The translations under genes were made by a program, and so were the position numbers. Below are positions 17,378 through 26,540 of a stretch of 64,000 nt of DNA, one piece after another. Within the stretch, counting starts at the first letter, position 1. Every line of letters starts with the position of its first letter. Source of the stretch: Pseudomonas sp. PDNC002 (lineage in GTDB: Bacteria; Pseudomonadota; Gammaproteobacteria; Pseudomonadales; Pseudomonadaceae); assembly GCF_016919445.1 (NCBI RefSeq), contig NZ_CP070356.1, positions 813,501-877,500 of the forward strand, in the 5' to 3' direction. The notes beneath the pieces were generated by a model. That model made no database searches. It was not told the DNA's origin and saw only the letters and a list, made by a program, of their open reading frames with translations.

Positions 17378-19651
17378 ATGAATCCTCGCCTCAGCGCCCT
17401 GCGCATCAGCCTCTCGTACCTGGTCCTCGCGTCCCTGTGGGTGCTGCTCAGTGATCAATGGTTACAAAAGGTTTTCATCGATCCCGCGTCGCTGCTGCGC
17501 TGGATGGAGGTGAAGAAGTACCTGTTCCTCGGCATTACCTCGCTGTTGCTGTTCCTCCTCCTCTGCCGCCATTTCCGCCGCCAGCACGCCGCCTATGTTG
17601 CGCTGGCCGACAGCGAACAGCGCCTGATCCGCGCGTTCGACGTGGTCGAGGACGGTATCTGGGACTGGGACCTGGACAGCCACCGCGTCTACTACTCGCC
17701 CGGCTACGCCGACCTCATCGGACTGCCCCGGGAGCGCCTGAGCGATGACCTGCTTCTGTGGGAGAACCGGCTGCATCCCGATGACCGTGCCGCTGTCCTC
17801 ACCGCCCACCAGGACTGCGTCGAAGGCCTGACGCCGCGCCTGGAGTGCGTCTACCGCATCCTCCACAGCGACGGCCACTACCGCTGGGTGCGCAGCAGCG
17901 CCCGCCTGACCCGCGACGCCAGCGGCCGGCCGCTGCGCCTGACCGGCGTCAGCCGCGACATCACCCGCCAGCGCAACAACGAGGACCACCTGCGCCAGGC
18001 CGCCGCCGTCTTCGAGGCGACCCAGGAAGGCCTACTGGTGACCGATGCGCGCGGCGTGATCGTGCACACCAACCCGTCCTTCTCGCGCATCACCGGCTAC
18101 AGTGCCGAAGACGTGCTCGGCGGCCAGCCTTCGCTGCTCAAGTCCGGGCGCCAGGATGCCGCCTTCTATCAGCGCATGTGGACCGCCCTGAACGATCACG
18201 GCGTGTGGAGCGGCGAGATCTGGAACCGGCGCAAGAGCGGCGAGGTGTACCCGCAGTGGCAGCACATCCGCGCGGTGCGCAATGACGAAGGCGAACTGAC
18301 CCACTACGTCGCGGTGTTCTCCGACCTCAGCAGCCTCAAGCGCTCGCAGCACGAGCTGGACTTCCTCGCCCACCACGACCCGCTTACCGGCCTGCCCAAC
18401 CGCCTGCTGCTGCGCGAGCGCATCGAGCAGGCGCTGACCCGCGCCGAGCGCGAGCAGACCAGCGGCGCGCTGCTGAGCATCGACCTGGACCACTTCAAGC
18501 ACATCAACGACAGCCTCGGGCACAGCATCGGCGACCTGCTGATCCGCGCCGTGGCCGAGCGCCTGGAAGGCTGCCTGGACGAGCGCTGCTCCCTGGCGCG
18601 CCTGGGCGGCGACGAGTTCGCCGTGGTGCTCGAGAGCCAGCAACCGCACCAGGCCAGCAGCCTGGCCCAGCGCCTGCTGGAGGCGATGAGCGCTCCCTTC
18701 GAGGTCAATGGCCAGCTGATCTACGTGTCGGTCAGCCTGGGGGTCAGCCTGTTCCCCGAAGACGCGCGCAACGTCGATCACCTGATGCAGCATGCCGACG
18801 CTGCGCTGTTCCAGGCCAAGGCCAGCGGACGCAACCTGTACGCTTTCTATACCCCCGAACTGACGGCCCGCGCGCGCTCCCACGTCCAGGTGGAATCGGC
18901 GCTGCGCCACGCGCTGGACCACGACGAACTGCGCCTGTATTTCCAGCCGGTGCACGACCTGGCGAGCGGGCGGATGGTCGGCGTCGAGTCGCTGGTGCGC
19001 TGGCAGCATCCGCAGCACGGCCTGATCCCGCCCAGCGAGTTCATTCCGGTAGCGGAGGAAAGCGGCCTGATCACCGCCATCGACGCCTGGGTGCTGGAGC
19101 GGGCCTGCCGGCAGATGCGCGAATGGCTGGACGCGGGGGCCTGCCTGAACTTCATCGCGGTCAACGTCTCCAGCCGGCTCTTCGGCCGCGGCGGACTCGA
19201 AGAGCGCGTGGCCCTGGCCCTGGAGCAGAGCGGCCTGGCGCCCCATCACCTGGAGCTGGAGATCACCGAAAGCGCCGTGATGGAGAACTTCGACCAGGCC
19301 CTGGAACTGCTCTGTCAGCTGCGCCTGCTCGGCGTGCACCTGGCCATCGACGACTTCGGCACCGGCTACTCCTCGCTGATGCGCTTGAAGCGCATGCCGG
19401 TGCACAAGCTGAAGATCGACCAGGGATTCGTCGCCGGCCTGCCAGACGACTCCGAGGACGCCGCCATCGCCTGCGCGGTGATTGCTCTGGGCCAGAGCAT
19501 GGGCCTGCAAGTCGTCGCCGAAGGCATCGAGCGCCCCGACCAGGCGGCATTTCTGCTCACCCACGCCTGCGATTTCGGCCAGGGTTACTGGTATGGCGCA
19601 CCGCAACCGGCCAGCGTCCTGCTGGCGCAATTGCCGCGCGGCACCGCATAA
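17378..19651 (+). CDS. Membrane-anchored PAS-PAS-GGDEF-EAL cyclic-di-GMP protein (PA0285-like)
   Basis: 757 residues from the ATG at 17378; the frame is open upstream but lacks family similarity. Two hydrophobic segments (~9-28 and ~46-62) flank a short periplasmic loop. PAS domains follow at ~75-195 ([14 protein letters not shown] ... [14 protein letters not shown] ... [11 protein letters not shown]) and ~205-320 ([18 protein letters not shown]). The GGDEF domain (~335-495) has an intact RLGGDEF and no inhibitory RxxD site. The EAL domain (~510-750) carries ESL in place of EAL but keeps [27 protein letters not shown] and VAEGIE, so phosphodiesterase activity is expected. By synteny it is the PA0285 homologue. 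Which activity dominates cannot be told from sequence. Confidence 0.93.
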   Translation: MNPRLSALRISLSYLVLASLWVLLSDQWLQKVFIDPASLLRWMEVKKYLFLGITSLLLFLLLCRHFRRQHAAYVALADSEQRLIRAFDVVEDGIWDWDLDSHRVYYSPGYADLIGLPRERLSDDLLLWENRLHPDDRAAVLTAHQDCVEGLTPRLECVYRILHSDGHYRWVRSSARLTRDASGRPLRLTGVSRDITRQRNNEDHLRQAAAVFEATQEGLLVTDARGVIVHTNPSFSRITGYSAEDVLGGQPSLLKSGRQDAAFYQRMWTALNDHGVWSGEIWNRRKSGEVYPQWQHIRAVRNDEGELTHYVAVFSDLSSLKRSQHELDFLAHHDPLTGLPNRLLLRERIEQALTRAEREQTSGALLSIDLDHFKHINDSLGHSIGDLLIRAVAERLEGCLDERCSLARLGGDEFAVVLESQQPHQASSLAQRLLEAMSAPFEVNGQLIYVSVSLGVSLFPEDARNVDHLMQHADAALFQAKASGRNLYAFYTPELTARARSHVQVESALRHALDHDELRLYFQPVHDLASGRMVGVESLVRWQHPQHGLIPPSEFIPVAEESGLITAIDAWVLERACRQMREWLDAGACLNFIAVNVSSRLFGRGGLEERVALALEQSGLAPHHLELEITESAVMENFDQALELLCQLRLLGVHLAIDDFGTGYSSLMRLKRMPVHKLKIDQGFVAGLPDDSEDAAIACAVIALGQSMGLQVVAEGIERPDQAAFLLTHACDFGQGYWYGAPQPASVLLAQLPRGTA

Positions 19652-19682
19652 GATCGCGCTAAAAACTTTCGGATATATAAAA

Positions 19683-19707
19683 ATTCTTAAACAGTATTTT
19701 TAAGAAT
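19683..19707. promoter_or_regulatory. AT-rich inverted repeat ATTCTTAAA-N7-TTTAAGAAT upstream of oscA
   Basis: A perfect 9-bp inverted repeat with a 7-bp spacer, ~85 bp upstream of oscA and directly before a TAATAT -10-like box (19722-19727). It overlaps the expected -35 position. Sulfate-starvation genes in Pseudomonas are activated by CysB, whose sites are AT-rich, so this is a candidate CysB or other activator site. Lack of a GC-rich stem argues against a terminator. Confidence 0.45.
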
Positions 19708-19721
19708 ATCCAGCTCCTGCC

Positions 19722-19727
19722 TAATAT
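19722..19727 (+). promoter_or_regulatory. Candidate -10 box of the oscA-sbp-cysTWA promoter
   Basis: TAATAT lies 65 bp before the oscA start. The sequence 17 bp upstream (TTTAAG, inside the inverted repeat) is a poor -35, which fits an activator-dependent promoter. Confidence 0.35.
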
Positions 19728-19791
19728 GCGCTCACACCGCACGCGCCGTAGGTGAAACGGCCGGTGGTCAACCCACTAGGAGCAGATACCC

Positions 19792-19974
19792 ATGAGCGCA
19801 ACCCTCCGTAGCCTGGACGGCCAGGACGAAGCCAACATCCTGCGCGAAGTGCAGAGCGCCCTGCGTGGCCTGCGTTTCGGCGCCGTCGAGATCACCGTGC
19901 ACAACGGCCAGGTCGTGCAGATCGAGCGCAAGGAAAAATTCCGTCTGCAACAGAGCCCAGGCAAACCCGCCTGA
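19792..19974 (+). CDS. oscA: Small sulfur-starvation protein OscA (DUF2292/YezD family)
   Basis: 60 residues, preceded by AGGAG at a good distance. The sequence REVQSALRGLRFGAVEITVHNGQVVQIERKEK matches the short DUF2292/YezD fold (ItVhnG.vvqIer.ek). The Pseudomonas member lies immediately upstream of sbp and is reported as oscA, induced by sulfur limitation and linked to use of organosulfur compounds and chromate tolerance in P. corrugata. The molecular activity is not known to me. It is probably the first gene of the sulfate-uptake transcript. Confidence 0.85.
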   Translation: MSATLRSLDGQDEANILREVQSALRGLRFGAVEITVHNGQVVQIERKEKFRLQQSPGKPA

Positions 19975-20024
19975 GCCCCGCGTCCCTTTATCAAGGGGCA
20001 TGACTGGACACCCGGAGCGTCGCC

Positions 20025-20078
20025 ATGACCGCACTGCCCCACCGGTACTGCAGCTGCCAGCCACGAATGCGTGGCTGA
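20025..20078 (+). other. Possible 17-residue leader peptide with two Cys codons, before sbp
   Basis: An ATG with GGAG seven bases upstream opens an 18-codon frame (MTALPHRYCSCQPRMRG, stop at 20076-20078). It has TGC-AGC-TGC near the middle and ends inside a perfect 7-bp hairpin, AGCCACG-AATG-CGTGGCT (20059-20076). This resembles a Cys-responsive attenuation leader, but there is no U-tract and the peptide could be a chance frame. Conservation between species would decide. Confidence 0.3.
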
Positions 20079-20144
20079 CATCGCCCCCCGAAAGACCCTG
20101 CCAAACAAACACAAATAGAACTGCATTTTTTTCAGGAGCTGCAC

Positions 20145-21143
20145 ATGTCCATCCGCCGTTTCGCCCTGGCCGCACTGGCCAGCGCACTGATCGCAGGCCC
20201 GGTTTCCGCCGCGACCCAACTGCTGAACGTTTCCTACGACCCGACCCGCGAGCTGTACCAGGCCTACAACGCCGCCTTCATCAAGCACTGGAAGGCCCAG
20301 GGCGGTGACGACCTGACCGTGCAGCAATCCCACGGTGGCTCGGGCAAACAGGCCCGCGCCGTGATCGACGGCCTGAAGGCCGACGTGGTGACCCTGGCCC
20401 TGGCCGGCGACATCGACGAACTGAACAAGCTGGGCAAGCTGCTGCCCGCCGACTGGCAGGCCCGCCTGCCCGACAACAGCACGCCCTACACCTCGACCAT
20501 CGTGTTCCTGGTCCGCAAGGGCAACCCCAAAGGCATCAAGGACTGGGGCGACCTGACCAAGGAAGGCGTCGAAGTCATCACGCCGAACCCGAAAACCTCC
20601 GGCGGCGCCCGCTGGAACTTCCTCGCCGCCTGGGCCTGGGCGAAGAAGGAATACGGCAGCGACGAGAAAGCCCAGGAATACGTCAAGAATCTGTACAAGC
20701 ACGTGCCGGTTCTGGACACTGGCGCCCGCGGCTCGACCATCACCTTCGTCAACAACAACATTGGCGACGTCCTGCTGGCCTGGGAGAACGAAGCGTTCCT
20801 GGCCAAGAAGGAACAGGGTGGCGAGAACTTCGAGATCGTCGTTCCGTCCATCTCCATCCTCGCCGAACCGCCGGTGGCCGTGGTCGACAAGACCGTCGAC
20901 AAGAAAGGTACCCGCAAGGTCGCCGAGGAATACCTGAAGTACCTGTACAGCGAAGAAGGCCAGCGCATCGCCGCGCAGAACTTCTACCGCCCGCGTGATG
21001 CCAAGGTCGCTGCCGAGTTCGCCAACCAGTTCCCGAAACTCAACCTGGTGACCATCGACAAGGACTTCGGCGGCTGGAAATCCGCACAGCCCAAGTTCTT
21101 CAACGACGGTGGCGTGTTCGACAAGATCTACCAGGCGCAGTGA
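20145..21143 (+). CDS. sbp: Periplasmic sulfate-binding protein Sbp
   Basis: 332 residues with a cleavable signal peptide ([23 protein letters not shown]). The mature protein begins [19 protein letters not shown], the signature of the Sbp/CysP family, with [13 protein letters not shown] (sulfate-binding loop) and [16 protein letters not shown] later. It captures sulfate in the periplasm and delivers it to CysTWA. AGGAG precedes the ATG. A GC-rich hairpin follows the gene. Expression is expected under sulfate limitation through CysB. Confidence 0.96.
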   Translation: MSIRRFALAALASALIAGPVSAATQLLNVSYDPTRELYQAYNAAFIKHWKAQGGDDLTVQQSHGGSGKQARAVIDGLKADVVTLALAGDIDELNKLGKLLPADWQARLPDNSTPYTSTIVFLVRKGNPKGIKDWGDLTKEGVEVITPNPKTSGGARWNFLAAWAWAKKEYGSDEKAQEYVKNLYKHVPVLDTGARGSTITFVNNNIGDVLLAWENEAFLAKKEQGGENFEIVVPSISILAEPPVAVVDKTVDKKGTRKVAEEYLKYLYSEEGQRIAAQNFYRPRDAKVAAEFANQFPKLNLVTIDKDFGGWKSAQPKFFNDGGVFDKIYQAQ

Positions 21144-21217
21144 TGCGCCGACTGCCCGGCTCCGTGCCGGGCGGTACGATCCACGCGGGCCGGTGCACAG
21201 CCCGCGCGGAACGAAAA

Positions 21218-21237
21218 CCCCCGCCCCATGGCGGGGG
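21218..21237 (+). terminator. GC-rich hairpin between sbp and cysT
   Basis: CCCCCGCC-CCAT-GGCGGGGG is a perfect 8-bp stem located 75 bp after the sbp stop and 30 bp before cysT. There is no U-tract on the plus strand. It may be an RNA-stabilising end or a partial attenuator that keeps sbp mRNA more abundant than the permease genes, a common arrangement in ABC transporter operons. Confidence 0.5.
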
Positions 21238-21266
21238 CTCAACGCGTTCATGAGAAAGGACAGACA

Positions 21267-22085
21267 ATGTCACGACGCATCTCCCCGGTCATACCCGGCT
21301 TCGGGCTGACTCTGGGCTACACCCTGGTGTACCTCAGCCTGTTGGTGCTGATTCCGCTGGGGGCCATGTTCCTCAAGACGACCCAGCTCTCCTGGGATCA
21401 GTTCTGGACCATCATCACCGCGCCGCGTGTCATCGCCGCGCTCAAGCTGAGCTTCGGCTCCGCGCTGATCGCCGCCCTGATCAACGGCGTGATCGGCACC
21501 CTGCTGGCCTGGGTGCTGGTGCGCTACCGCTTCCCCGGCCGCAAGATCATCGACGCGATGATCGACCTGCCCTTCGCCCTCCCCACCGCCGTGGCCGGCA
21601 TCGCGCTCACCGCGCTGTATGCGCCCAACGGCCTGGTCGGCCGCTTCGCCACCGAGATCGGCCTGAAGATCGCCTACACCCCGCTGGGCATCACCCTGGC
21701 ACTGACCTTCGTGGTCCTGCCCTTCGTGGTACGCACGGTTCAGCCGGTGCTGGCGGACATCCCGCGTGAAATCGAAGAAGCCGCCGCCTGCCTGGGCGCC
21801 AAGCCGCTGCAGGTGTTCCGCCACGTGCTGCTGCCGGCGCTGCTGCCCGCCTGGCTGACCGGTTTCGCCCTGGCCTTCGCCCGCGGCGTCGGCGAGTACG
21901 GCTCGGTCATCTTCATCGCCGGCAACATGCCGATGAAGACCGAGATCCTGCCGCTGCTGATCATGGTCAAGCTGGACCAGTACGACTACACCGGCGCCAC
22001 CGCCATCGGCGTGCTGATGCTGGTCGTCGCCTTCGTCCTGCTGCTGCTGATCAACCTGCTGCAACGCCGCATCGAAACGCCTTGA
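21267..22085 (+). CDS. cysT: Sulfate ABC transporter permease CysT (CysU)
   Basis: 272 residues from the ATG at 21267 (GAAAGGA upstream); an in-frame start 13 codons earlier is inside the sbp-cysT hairpin and less likely. Six hydrophobic segments and the EAA loop ([23 protein letters not shown], ~183-206) identify an ABC permease; [22 protein letters not shown] is typical of CysT. It forms the inner-membrane channel with CysW. Confidence 0.95.
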   Translation: MSRRISPVIPGFGLTLGYTLVYLSLLVLIPLGAMFLKTTQLSWDQFWTIITAPRVIAALKLSFGSALIAALINGVIGTLLAWVLVRYRFPGRKIIDAMIDLPFALPTAVAGIALTALYAPNGLVGRFATEIGLKIAYTPLGITLALTFVVLPFVVRTVQPVLADIPREIEEAAACLGAKPLQVFRHVLLPALLPAWLTGFALAFARGVGEYGSVIFIAGNMPMKTEILPLLIMVKLDQYDYTGATAIGVLMLVVAFVLLLLINLLQRRIETP

Positions 22086-22095
22086 GGAGCGCGCC

Positions 22096-22968
22096 ATGAG
22101 TACCGCAAGCCTTTCCGCCGCGGCCGCTGCCAACGCTGCTCGCCGGGGTAATGTCTGGGGCCGCCGCGCCCTGATCGCGCTGGCCTGGCTGGCCTTTGCG
22201 CTGTTCCTGCTGCTGCCGCTGTTCGTGGTGCTGAGCGAGGCGCTGAAGCAGGGCTTCGGCACCTTCTTCGAGGCCATCCTGGAGCCCGACGCGCTGGCCG
22301 CCCTGAAGCTGACGCTGATCGCCGTGGGCATCTCGGTGCCGCTGAACCTGGTGTTCGGCGTGGCCGCCGCCTGGTGCGTGACCAAGTTCGAATTCCCCGG
22401 CAAGAGCATCCTGGTGACCATGATCGACCTGCCGTTCTCGGTCTCGCCGGTGATCGCCGGTCTGATCTACGTGCTGCTGTTCGGCGCCCAGGGTTATTTC
22501 GGCGAGTGGCTGTCGGACCACGACATCCAGATCGTCTTCGCCGTGCCCGGCATCGTCCTGGCCACCATCTTCGTCACCTTCCCCTTCGTCGCCCGCGAAC
22601 TGATCCCGCTGATGCAGGAACAAGGCACGCAGGAAGAAGAAGCCGCGCGCCTGCTCGGCGCCAACGGCTGGCAGATGTTCTGGCACGTGACCCTGCCGAA
22701 CATCAAATGGGGCCTGATCTACGGCGTGGTGCTGTGCACCGCGCGCGCCATGGGCGAGTTCGGCGCCGTGTCAGTGGTCTCCGGCCACATCCGCGGCGTC
22801 ACCAACACCCTGCCGCTGCACGTCGAAATCCTCTACAACGAGTACAACCACGTCGCCGCTTTCAGCGTTGCCACCCTGTTGCTGCTGATGGCCCTCGTCA
22901 TCCTGCTGCTCAAGCAGTGGAGCGAGTCGCGCCTGTCCCGCACCAAAGTCAAAGCTGACGATGAATAA
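22096..22968 (+). CDS. cysW: Sulfate ABC transporter permease CysW
   Basis: 290 residues, starting 10 bp after cysT with a GAGG ribosome site. Six hydrophobic segments and the EAA loop ([23 protein letters not shown], ~180-203) mark it as the second permease. The C-terminal [20 protein letters not shown] is characteristic of CysW. It pairs with CysT and docks CysA. Confidence 0.95.
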   Translation: MSTASLSAAAAANAARRGNVWGRRALIALAWLAFALFLLLPLFVVLSEALKQGFGTFFEAILEPDALAALKLTLIAVGISVPLNLVFGVAAAWCVTKFEFPGKSILVTMIDLPFSVSPVIAGLIYVLLFGAQGYFGEWLSDHDIQIVFAVPGIVLATIFVTFPFVARELIPLMQEQGTQEEEAARLLGANGWQMFWHVTLPNIKWGLIYGVVLCTARAMGEFGAVSVVSGHIRGVTNTLPLHVEILYNEYNHVAAFSVATLLLLMALVILLLKQWSESRLSRTKVKADDE

Positions 22969-22982
22969 GTGAGAGCCCAGCC

Positions 22983-23972
22983 ATGAGCATCGAGATCCGT
23001 AACGTCAGCAAGAACTTCAACGCCTTCAAGGCGCTGAACGACATCAACCTGGATATCCACAGCGGCGAACTGGTCGCCCTGCTCGGCCCGTCCGGCTGCG
23101 GCAAGACCACCCTGCTGCGCATCATCGCCGGCCTGGAAACCCCGGACGCCGGCAACATCGTGTTCCACGGCGAGGACGTTTCGCAGCACGACGTGCGCGA
23201 TCGCAACGTCGGCTTCGTGTTCCAGCACTACGCGCTGTTCCGCCACATGACGGTGTTCGACAACGTCGCCTTCGGCCTGCGCATGAAGCCCAAGAGCGAG
23301 CGCCCAAGCGAAGCGCGCATCGCCGAGAAAGTCCACGAACTGCTGAACATGGTGCAACTGGACTGGCTGTCGGACCGCTACCCGGAGCAGCTCTCCGGCG
23401 GCCAGCGCCAGCGTATCGCCCTGGCCCGCGCCCTGGCGGTGGAACCGAAGATCCTGCTGCTCGACGAACCCTTCGGCGCCCTTGACGCCAAGGTGCGTAA
23501 AGAACTGCGCCGCTGGCTCGCGCGCCTGCACGAGGAGATCAACCTGACCTCCGTGTTCGTCACCCACGACCAGGAAGAAGCGATGGAAGTCGCCGACCGC
23601 ATCGTGGTGATGAACAAGGGGGTGATCGAGCAGATCGGCTCCCCGGGCGAGGTCTACGAGAACCCGGCCAGCGACTTCGTCTACCACTTCCTCGGCGACT
23701 CCAACCGCCTGCACATCGGCGGCGACGAGCACGTGCTGTTCCGTCCGCACGAGGTCTCGCTGTCGCGCTCCGAAGTGGCCGAGCACCGCGCCGCGGAAGT
23801 CCGCGACATCCGTCCGCTGGGCGCGATCACCCGGGTGACCCTGAAGGTCGACGGGCAGGACGAGTTGATCGAGGCCGAAGTGGTCAAGGACCACGACAGC
23901 CTGACCGGCCTGGCGCGTGGCGAGACGCTGTACTTCAAGCCGAAGGCGTATCAGCCGGTGGCGAATATCTGA
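22983..23972 (+). CDS. cysA: Sulfate/thiosulfate ABC transporter ATPase CysA
   Basis: 329 residues. It has Walker [15 protein letters not shown] (~35), Q-loop, ABC signature [16 protein letters not shown] (~135), Walker [13 protein letters not shown] and the H-loop [18 protein letters not shown]-terminal TOBE-type domain ([12 protein letters not shown] ... [13 protein letters not shown]) matches CysA/MalK-type regulatory ends. The protein is somewhat shorter than the ~360-residue E. coli form but complete. It is the last gene of oscA-sbp-cysTWA; the repeat element that follows likely marks the transcript end. Confidence 0.96.
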   Translation: MSIEIRNVSKNFNAFKALNDINLDIHSGELVALLGPSGCGKTTLLRIIAGLETPDAGNIVFHGEDVSQHDVRDRNVGFVFQHYALFRHMTVFDNVAFGLRMKPKSERPSEARIAEKVHELLNMVQLDWLSDRYPEQLSGGQRQRIALARALAVEPKILLLDEPFGALDAKVRKELRRWLARLHEEINLTSVFVTHDQEEAMEVADRIVVMNKGVIEQIGSPGEVYENPASDFVYHFLGDSNRLHIGGDEHVLFRPHEVSLSRSEVAEHRAAEVRDIRPLGAITRVTLKVDGQDELIEAEVVKDHDSLTGLARGETLYFKPKAYQPVANI

Positions 23973-24013
23973 TCCGGCCGGTCTTCCGCCTCATGCTCCA
24001 GCGCGAGGGCTTG

Positions 24014-24169
24014 CCCTCTCCCTAACCCTCTCCCTGAAGGGAGAGGGGACCGTTCGGAGTGAGATGGTTCCACAGAGCCCGCCGGACAAATTGAGTGCAG
24101 GGAGCAGTATTCTCTCAGCCGGCACGGATAGCGCCCTCTCCCTTCAGGGAGAGGGCTGGGGAGAGGGAC
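24014..24169. repeat. CCCTCTCCC double-palindrome intergenic element, copy A
   Basis: Two imperfect palindromes built on CCCTCTCCCT...AGGGAGAGGG face each other at the ends (24014-24048 and 24132-24167), enclosing ~85 bp. The inner part contains CCGTTCGG, GTGCAGGGA and CAGCCGGCACG. The reverse complement of 43563-43680 shares the same order of these blocks, so the two are copies of one element. It lies between cysA and the TauE-type gene and has no reading frame. Confidence 0.8.
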
Positions 24170-24233
24170 CGCGCTGTCCCTTTACTCCCAAACCCTCGTA
24201 TCCTGCCGGCCTCGCTTTAAACAAGGCCCGGCC

Positions 24234-24983
24234 ATGTTCGACGCCCTCCCCCAACACCTCGAACTGATCGTCCTCACCTTCCTCCTCGCCGGCCTGGTGA
24301 AGGGTGTGGTGGGCCTCGGCCTGCCCACGGTGGCGGTCGGACTGCTCGGGCTGGTGATGCCGCCAATGCAGGCCGCCGCGATCCTCGTCGTCCCCTCCAC
24401 CGTCACCAATATCTGGCAGCTCGCGGCCGGCCCGCGTTTCCTCGGGCTGCTCAAACGGCTGTGGGGCATGCTGGTCGGCATCGTCATCGGCACGCTGGCG
24501 GTGGGTTGGCTGCTGGCGGGGGAAAACTGGCCGGCGGCCACGCCGTTGCTAGGCGTGGCGCTGATCCTCTATGCGCTGCTGGGGCTGTCGAACAAGCGCT
24601 TCAGCGTGGCGCCGCGGCACGAGCGCTGGCTATCGCCGCTGATCGGCGTGGTCACCGGCGGCATCACGGCGGTGACCGGCGTCTTCGTGATTCCTGCCGT
24701 GCCTTTCCTGCAGGCTCTCGGCCTGGAAAAGGACGACCTGGTGCAGGCGCTGGGGCTGTCCTTCACCGTGTCGACGCTGGCCCTGGCGATCACCCTGAGC
24801 CAGCACGGCTCACTGCTGCAGGCGGACGTGCTCGGACTCTCGCTGCTGGCCCTGCTGCCGGCGCTGATCGGCATGTACCTGGGCACCTGGCTGCGTTCGC
24901 GGATCAGCCCACTGGCGTTCCGCCGCTGCTTCTTCGGTGGGCTGTTGCTGCTGGGCGCGGACCTCGCAATTCGTGGCCTGTAA
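24234..24983 (+). CDS. TauE/SafE-family (sulfite exporter-like) membrane protein
   Basis: 249 residues with about eight hydrophobic segments arranged as two similar halves. The first half contains AGLVKGVVGLGLPTVAVGLLGL, the second PLIGVVTGGITAVTGVFVIPAVPFLQALGL; both match the repeated DUF81 glycine/proline signature. Family members export sulfite, sulfoacetate or related organosulfonates, or are of unknown substrate. Position next to the sulfate-import operon fits a sulfur role but the intervening repeat element means it is probably a separate transcript. Confidence 0.88.
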   Translation: MFDALPQHLELIVLTFLLAGLVKGVVGLGLPTVAVGLLGLVMPPMQAAAILVVPSTVTNIWQLAAGPRFLGLLKRLWGMLVGIVIGTLAVGWLLAGENWPAATPLLGVALILYALLGLSNKRFSVAPRHERWLSPLIGVVTGGITAVTGVFVIPAVPFLQALGLEKDDLVQALGLSFTVSTLALAITLSQHGSLLQADVLGLSLLALLPALIGMYLGTWLRSRISPLAFRRCFFGGLLLLGADLAIRGL

Positions 24984-24993
24984 CTGCTCTTTT

Positions 24994-25016
24994 GTAGGAG
25001 CGAGCTTGCTCGCGAA
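24994..25016 (+). repeat. REP-like element
   Basis: GTAGGAGCGAGCTTGCTCGCGAA contains the palindrome GCGAGC-TT-GCTCGC and is a typical Pseudomonas REP sequence. It stands 11 bp after the TauE-type gene and may end or stabilise its transcript. Confidence 0.7.
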
Positions 25017-25025
25017 CCCAGCCGC

Positions 25026-25096
25026 GTAGGGCGCATAACGCCTAGGGCGTTATCCGCCATTCCGGCGGATAACCCGTGCCGGGTTACTCGCCCTAC
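25026..25096. repeat. GTAGGGCGCATAAC inverted-repeat element, copy 1
   Basis: The element begins GTAGGGCG and ends CGCCCTAC, with internal GTTATCCGCC / GGCGGATAAC arms. A second copy occurs at 27311-27386. It sits between the TauE-type gene and the end of the convergent tetR gene. Confidence 0.7.
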
Positions 25097-25142
25097 GAGA
25101 GCTGGTGAACAACGCCGAGATTGCGCCCCGAAGGGACGTAGC

Positions 25143-25706
25143 TCACTTCTCGTCCAGATGACGGATCAGGAAATCCCGGCTCGACTCGACAATCGCCTTC
25201 TGTGCCTGTTCGCTGGCCACCATCCGCGCCAGCACCAGCGCGCCGACGCACTGCGCCAGCAATGCCCAGGCGTCTTCCGCCGAACCCAGCACCTCAGCCC
25301 AGGCCTGCTGCAATTCCACCAGCGCATCCTCGGCGCTTTGACGTACTGACTCGTCGGCGCGGGCAATCTCCGCGCCCAGGGCCGGAATCGCGCAACCAGC
25401 GCCGGCATCCTGCACGTGGGTGACATTGAGGTAGCGCTTCAGACCGCGTTCCAGGCGCGCGCGGTCGAGCACCTTGCCCTTCGCCGAGAGGCGCTCGACG
25501 CTTTGCTGTAGTTCGCGCTCGACGATGGCGGCGAACAGCTCGTCCTTCGAACCGAAGTGGTTGTAGAACGCCCCGCCGGACAGCCCCACGGCCTTCATCA
25601 GCCCGTCCACGCCGGTGGTGGCGAAACCGCCTTGCTTGGCGAGCGCACCACTGCTGTCGAGCAGGCGCTGGCGGGTTTCTTCCTTGTGGGTGGCTGAGTA
25701 GCGCAT
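25143..25706 (-). CDS. TetR-family transcriptional repressor
   Basis: 187 residues. The N-terminal helix-turn-helix is clear: ETRQRLLDSSGALAKQGGFATTGVDGLMKAVGLSGGAFYNHFGSKDELF, with the usual GGAFYNHFxSKDEL recognition-helix end. The C-terminal ligand domain (WAEVLGSAEDAWALLAQCVGALVLARMV) resembles TetR proteins that control short-chain dehydrogenases or efflux genes. It is divergent from the SDR gene, with two tandem AACGNNCGTT sites between, so it probably represses the SDR gene and itself. Confidence 0.92.
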   Translation of the reverse strand: MRYSATHKEETRQRLLDSSGALAKQGGFATTGVDGLMKAVGLSGGAFYNHFGSKDELFAAIVERELQQSVERLSAKGKVLDRARLERGLKRYLNVTHVQDAGAGCAIPALGAEIARADESVRQSAEDALVELQQAWAEVLGSAEDAWALLAQCVGALVLARMVASEQAQKAIVESSRDFLIRHLDEK

Positions 25707-25753
25707 CGGGGCGACTCCGTCGAAGCGGTTGACGATGTGCCGAATATTAACAT

Positions 25754-25778
25754 AACGTTCGTTTACCTAACGACCGTT
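25754..25778. promoter_or_regulatory. Tandem AACGNNCGTT operator candidates between tetR and the SDR gene
   Basis: AACGTTCGTT (25754-25763) and AACGACCGTT (25769-25778) are both palindromic at their outer four bases, are each followed by TAC and lie 15 bp apart start to start. They sit within the 105-bp divergent region 48 bp from tetR and 34 bp from the SDR start, where a TetR dimer pair would cover both promoters. Confidence 0.55.
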
Positions 25779-25811
25779 TACCAAATATCGCGCACCGCAG
25801 AGGAAACGAAA

Positions 25812-26540
25812 ATGTCGAACAAGAAAGTCGTCCTGGTCATCGGCGCCGGCGATGCCACCGGCGGCGCCATCGCCCGCCGCTTCGCCCGCGAAGGTTACGT
25901 CGCCTGCGTCACCCGGCGCTCGGCGGACAAGCTGCAGCCGCTGGTGGACGCCATCCGCGCCGAAGGCGGCGAGGCCCACGGCTTCGCCTCCGACGCCCGC
26001 AACGAAGAAGCGGTGATCGAGCTGGTGGAGACCATCGAGCGTGACATCGGCCCCATCGAAGCCTTCGTCTTCAACATCGGCGCCAACGTGCCGTGCAGCA
26101 TCCTCGAAGAGACCGCACGCAAGTACTTCAAGATCTGGGAGATGGCCTGCTTCTCCGGCTTCCTCTCCGGCCGCGAAGTGGCCAAGCGCATGGTCAAGCG
26201 CCAGCGCGGCACGATCCTCTTCACCGGCGCTACCGCCGGCCTGCGCGGCGCCTCGGGCTTCGCCGCCTTCGCCGGGGCCAAGCACGGCATCCGCGCCCTG
26301 GCGCAGAGCATGGCCCGCGAACTGGGACCGATGGGCCTGCATGTCGGCCACGTGGTGGTGGACGGCGCCATCGACACCGAATTCATCCGCGAGAACTTCC
26401 CGCAGAAATACGCACAGAAGGACCAGGACGGCATCCTCGACCCCGAGCACATTGCCGACAGCTACTGGTACCTGCACAGTCAACCGCGCGATGCCTGGAC
26501 CTTCGAACTCGATCTCCGCCCGTGGATCGAGCGCTGGTAA
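25812..26540 (+). CDS. Short-chain dehydrogenase/reductase (SDR)
   Basis: 242 residues from the ATG at 25812, preceded by GAGGAAACG; an upstream in-frame start lies inside the operator. The cofactor motif is VLVIGAGDATGGAIARRFA, a GxxxxxGxA variant of TGxxxGIG. VFNIGAN replaces NNAG. The catalytic region has FTGATAGLRG (Thr for the usual Ser), but the YxxxK is not standard: FAAFAGAKHGIRAL has Phe/Ala where Tyr is expected, with the Lys retained. Such atypical SDRs are known; activity may differ. It is likely repressed by the divergent TetR protein and paired with the isomerase gene downstream. Confidence 0.85.
   Translation: MSNKKVVLVIGAGDATGGAIARRFAREGYVACVTRRSADKLQPLVDAIRAEGGEAHGFASDARNEEAVIELVETIERDIGPIEAFVFNIGANVPCSILEETARKYFKIWEMACFSGFLSGREVAKRMVKRQRGTILFTGATAGLRGASGFAAFAGAKHGIRALAQSMARELGPMGLHVGHVVVDGAIDTEFIRENFPQKYAQKDQDGILDPEHIADSYWYLHSQPRDAWTFELDLRPWIERW

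Noticed and set aside
20145..21143. Alternative antisense frame (19776-21251) over sbp
   Set aside because: Sbp has an unambiguous signal peptide and family motifs on the plus strand.
23973..24233. CRISPR-like repeats near 24.0-24.2 kb
   Set aside because: Only two palindromic units in opposite orientation with no regular spacers; this is the intergenic double-palindrome element.
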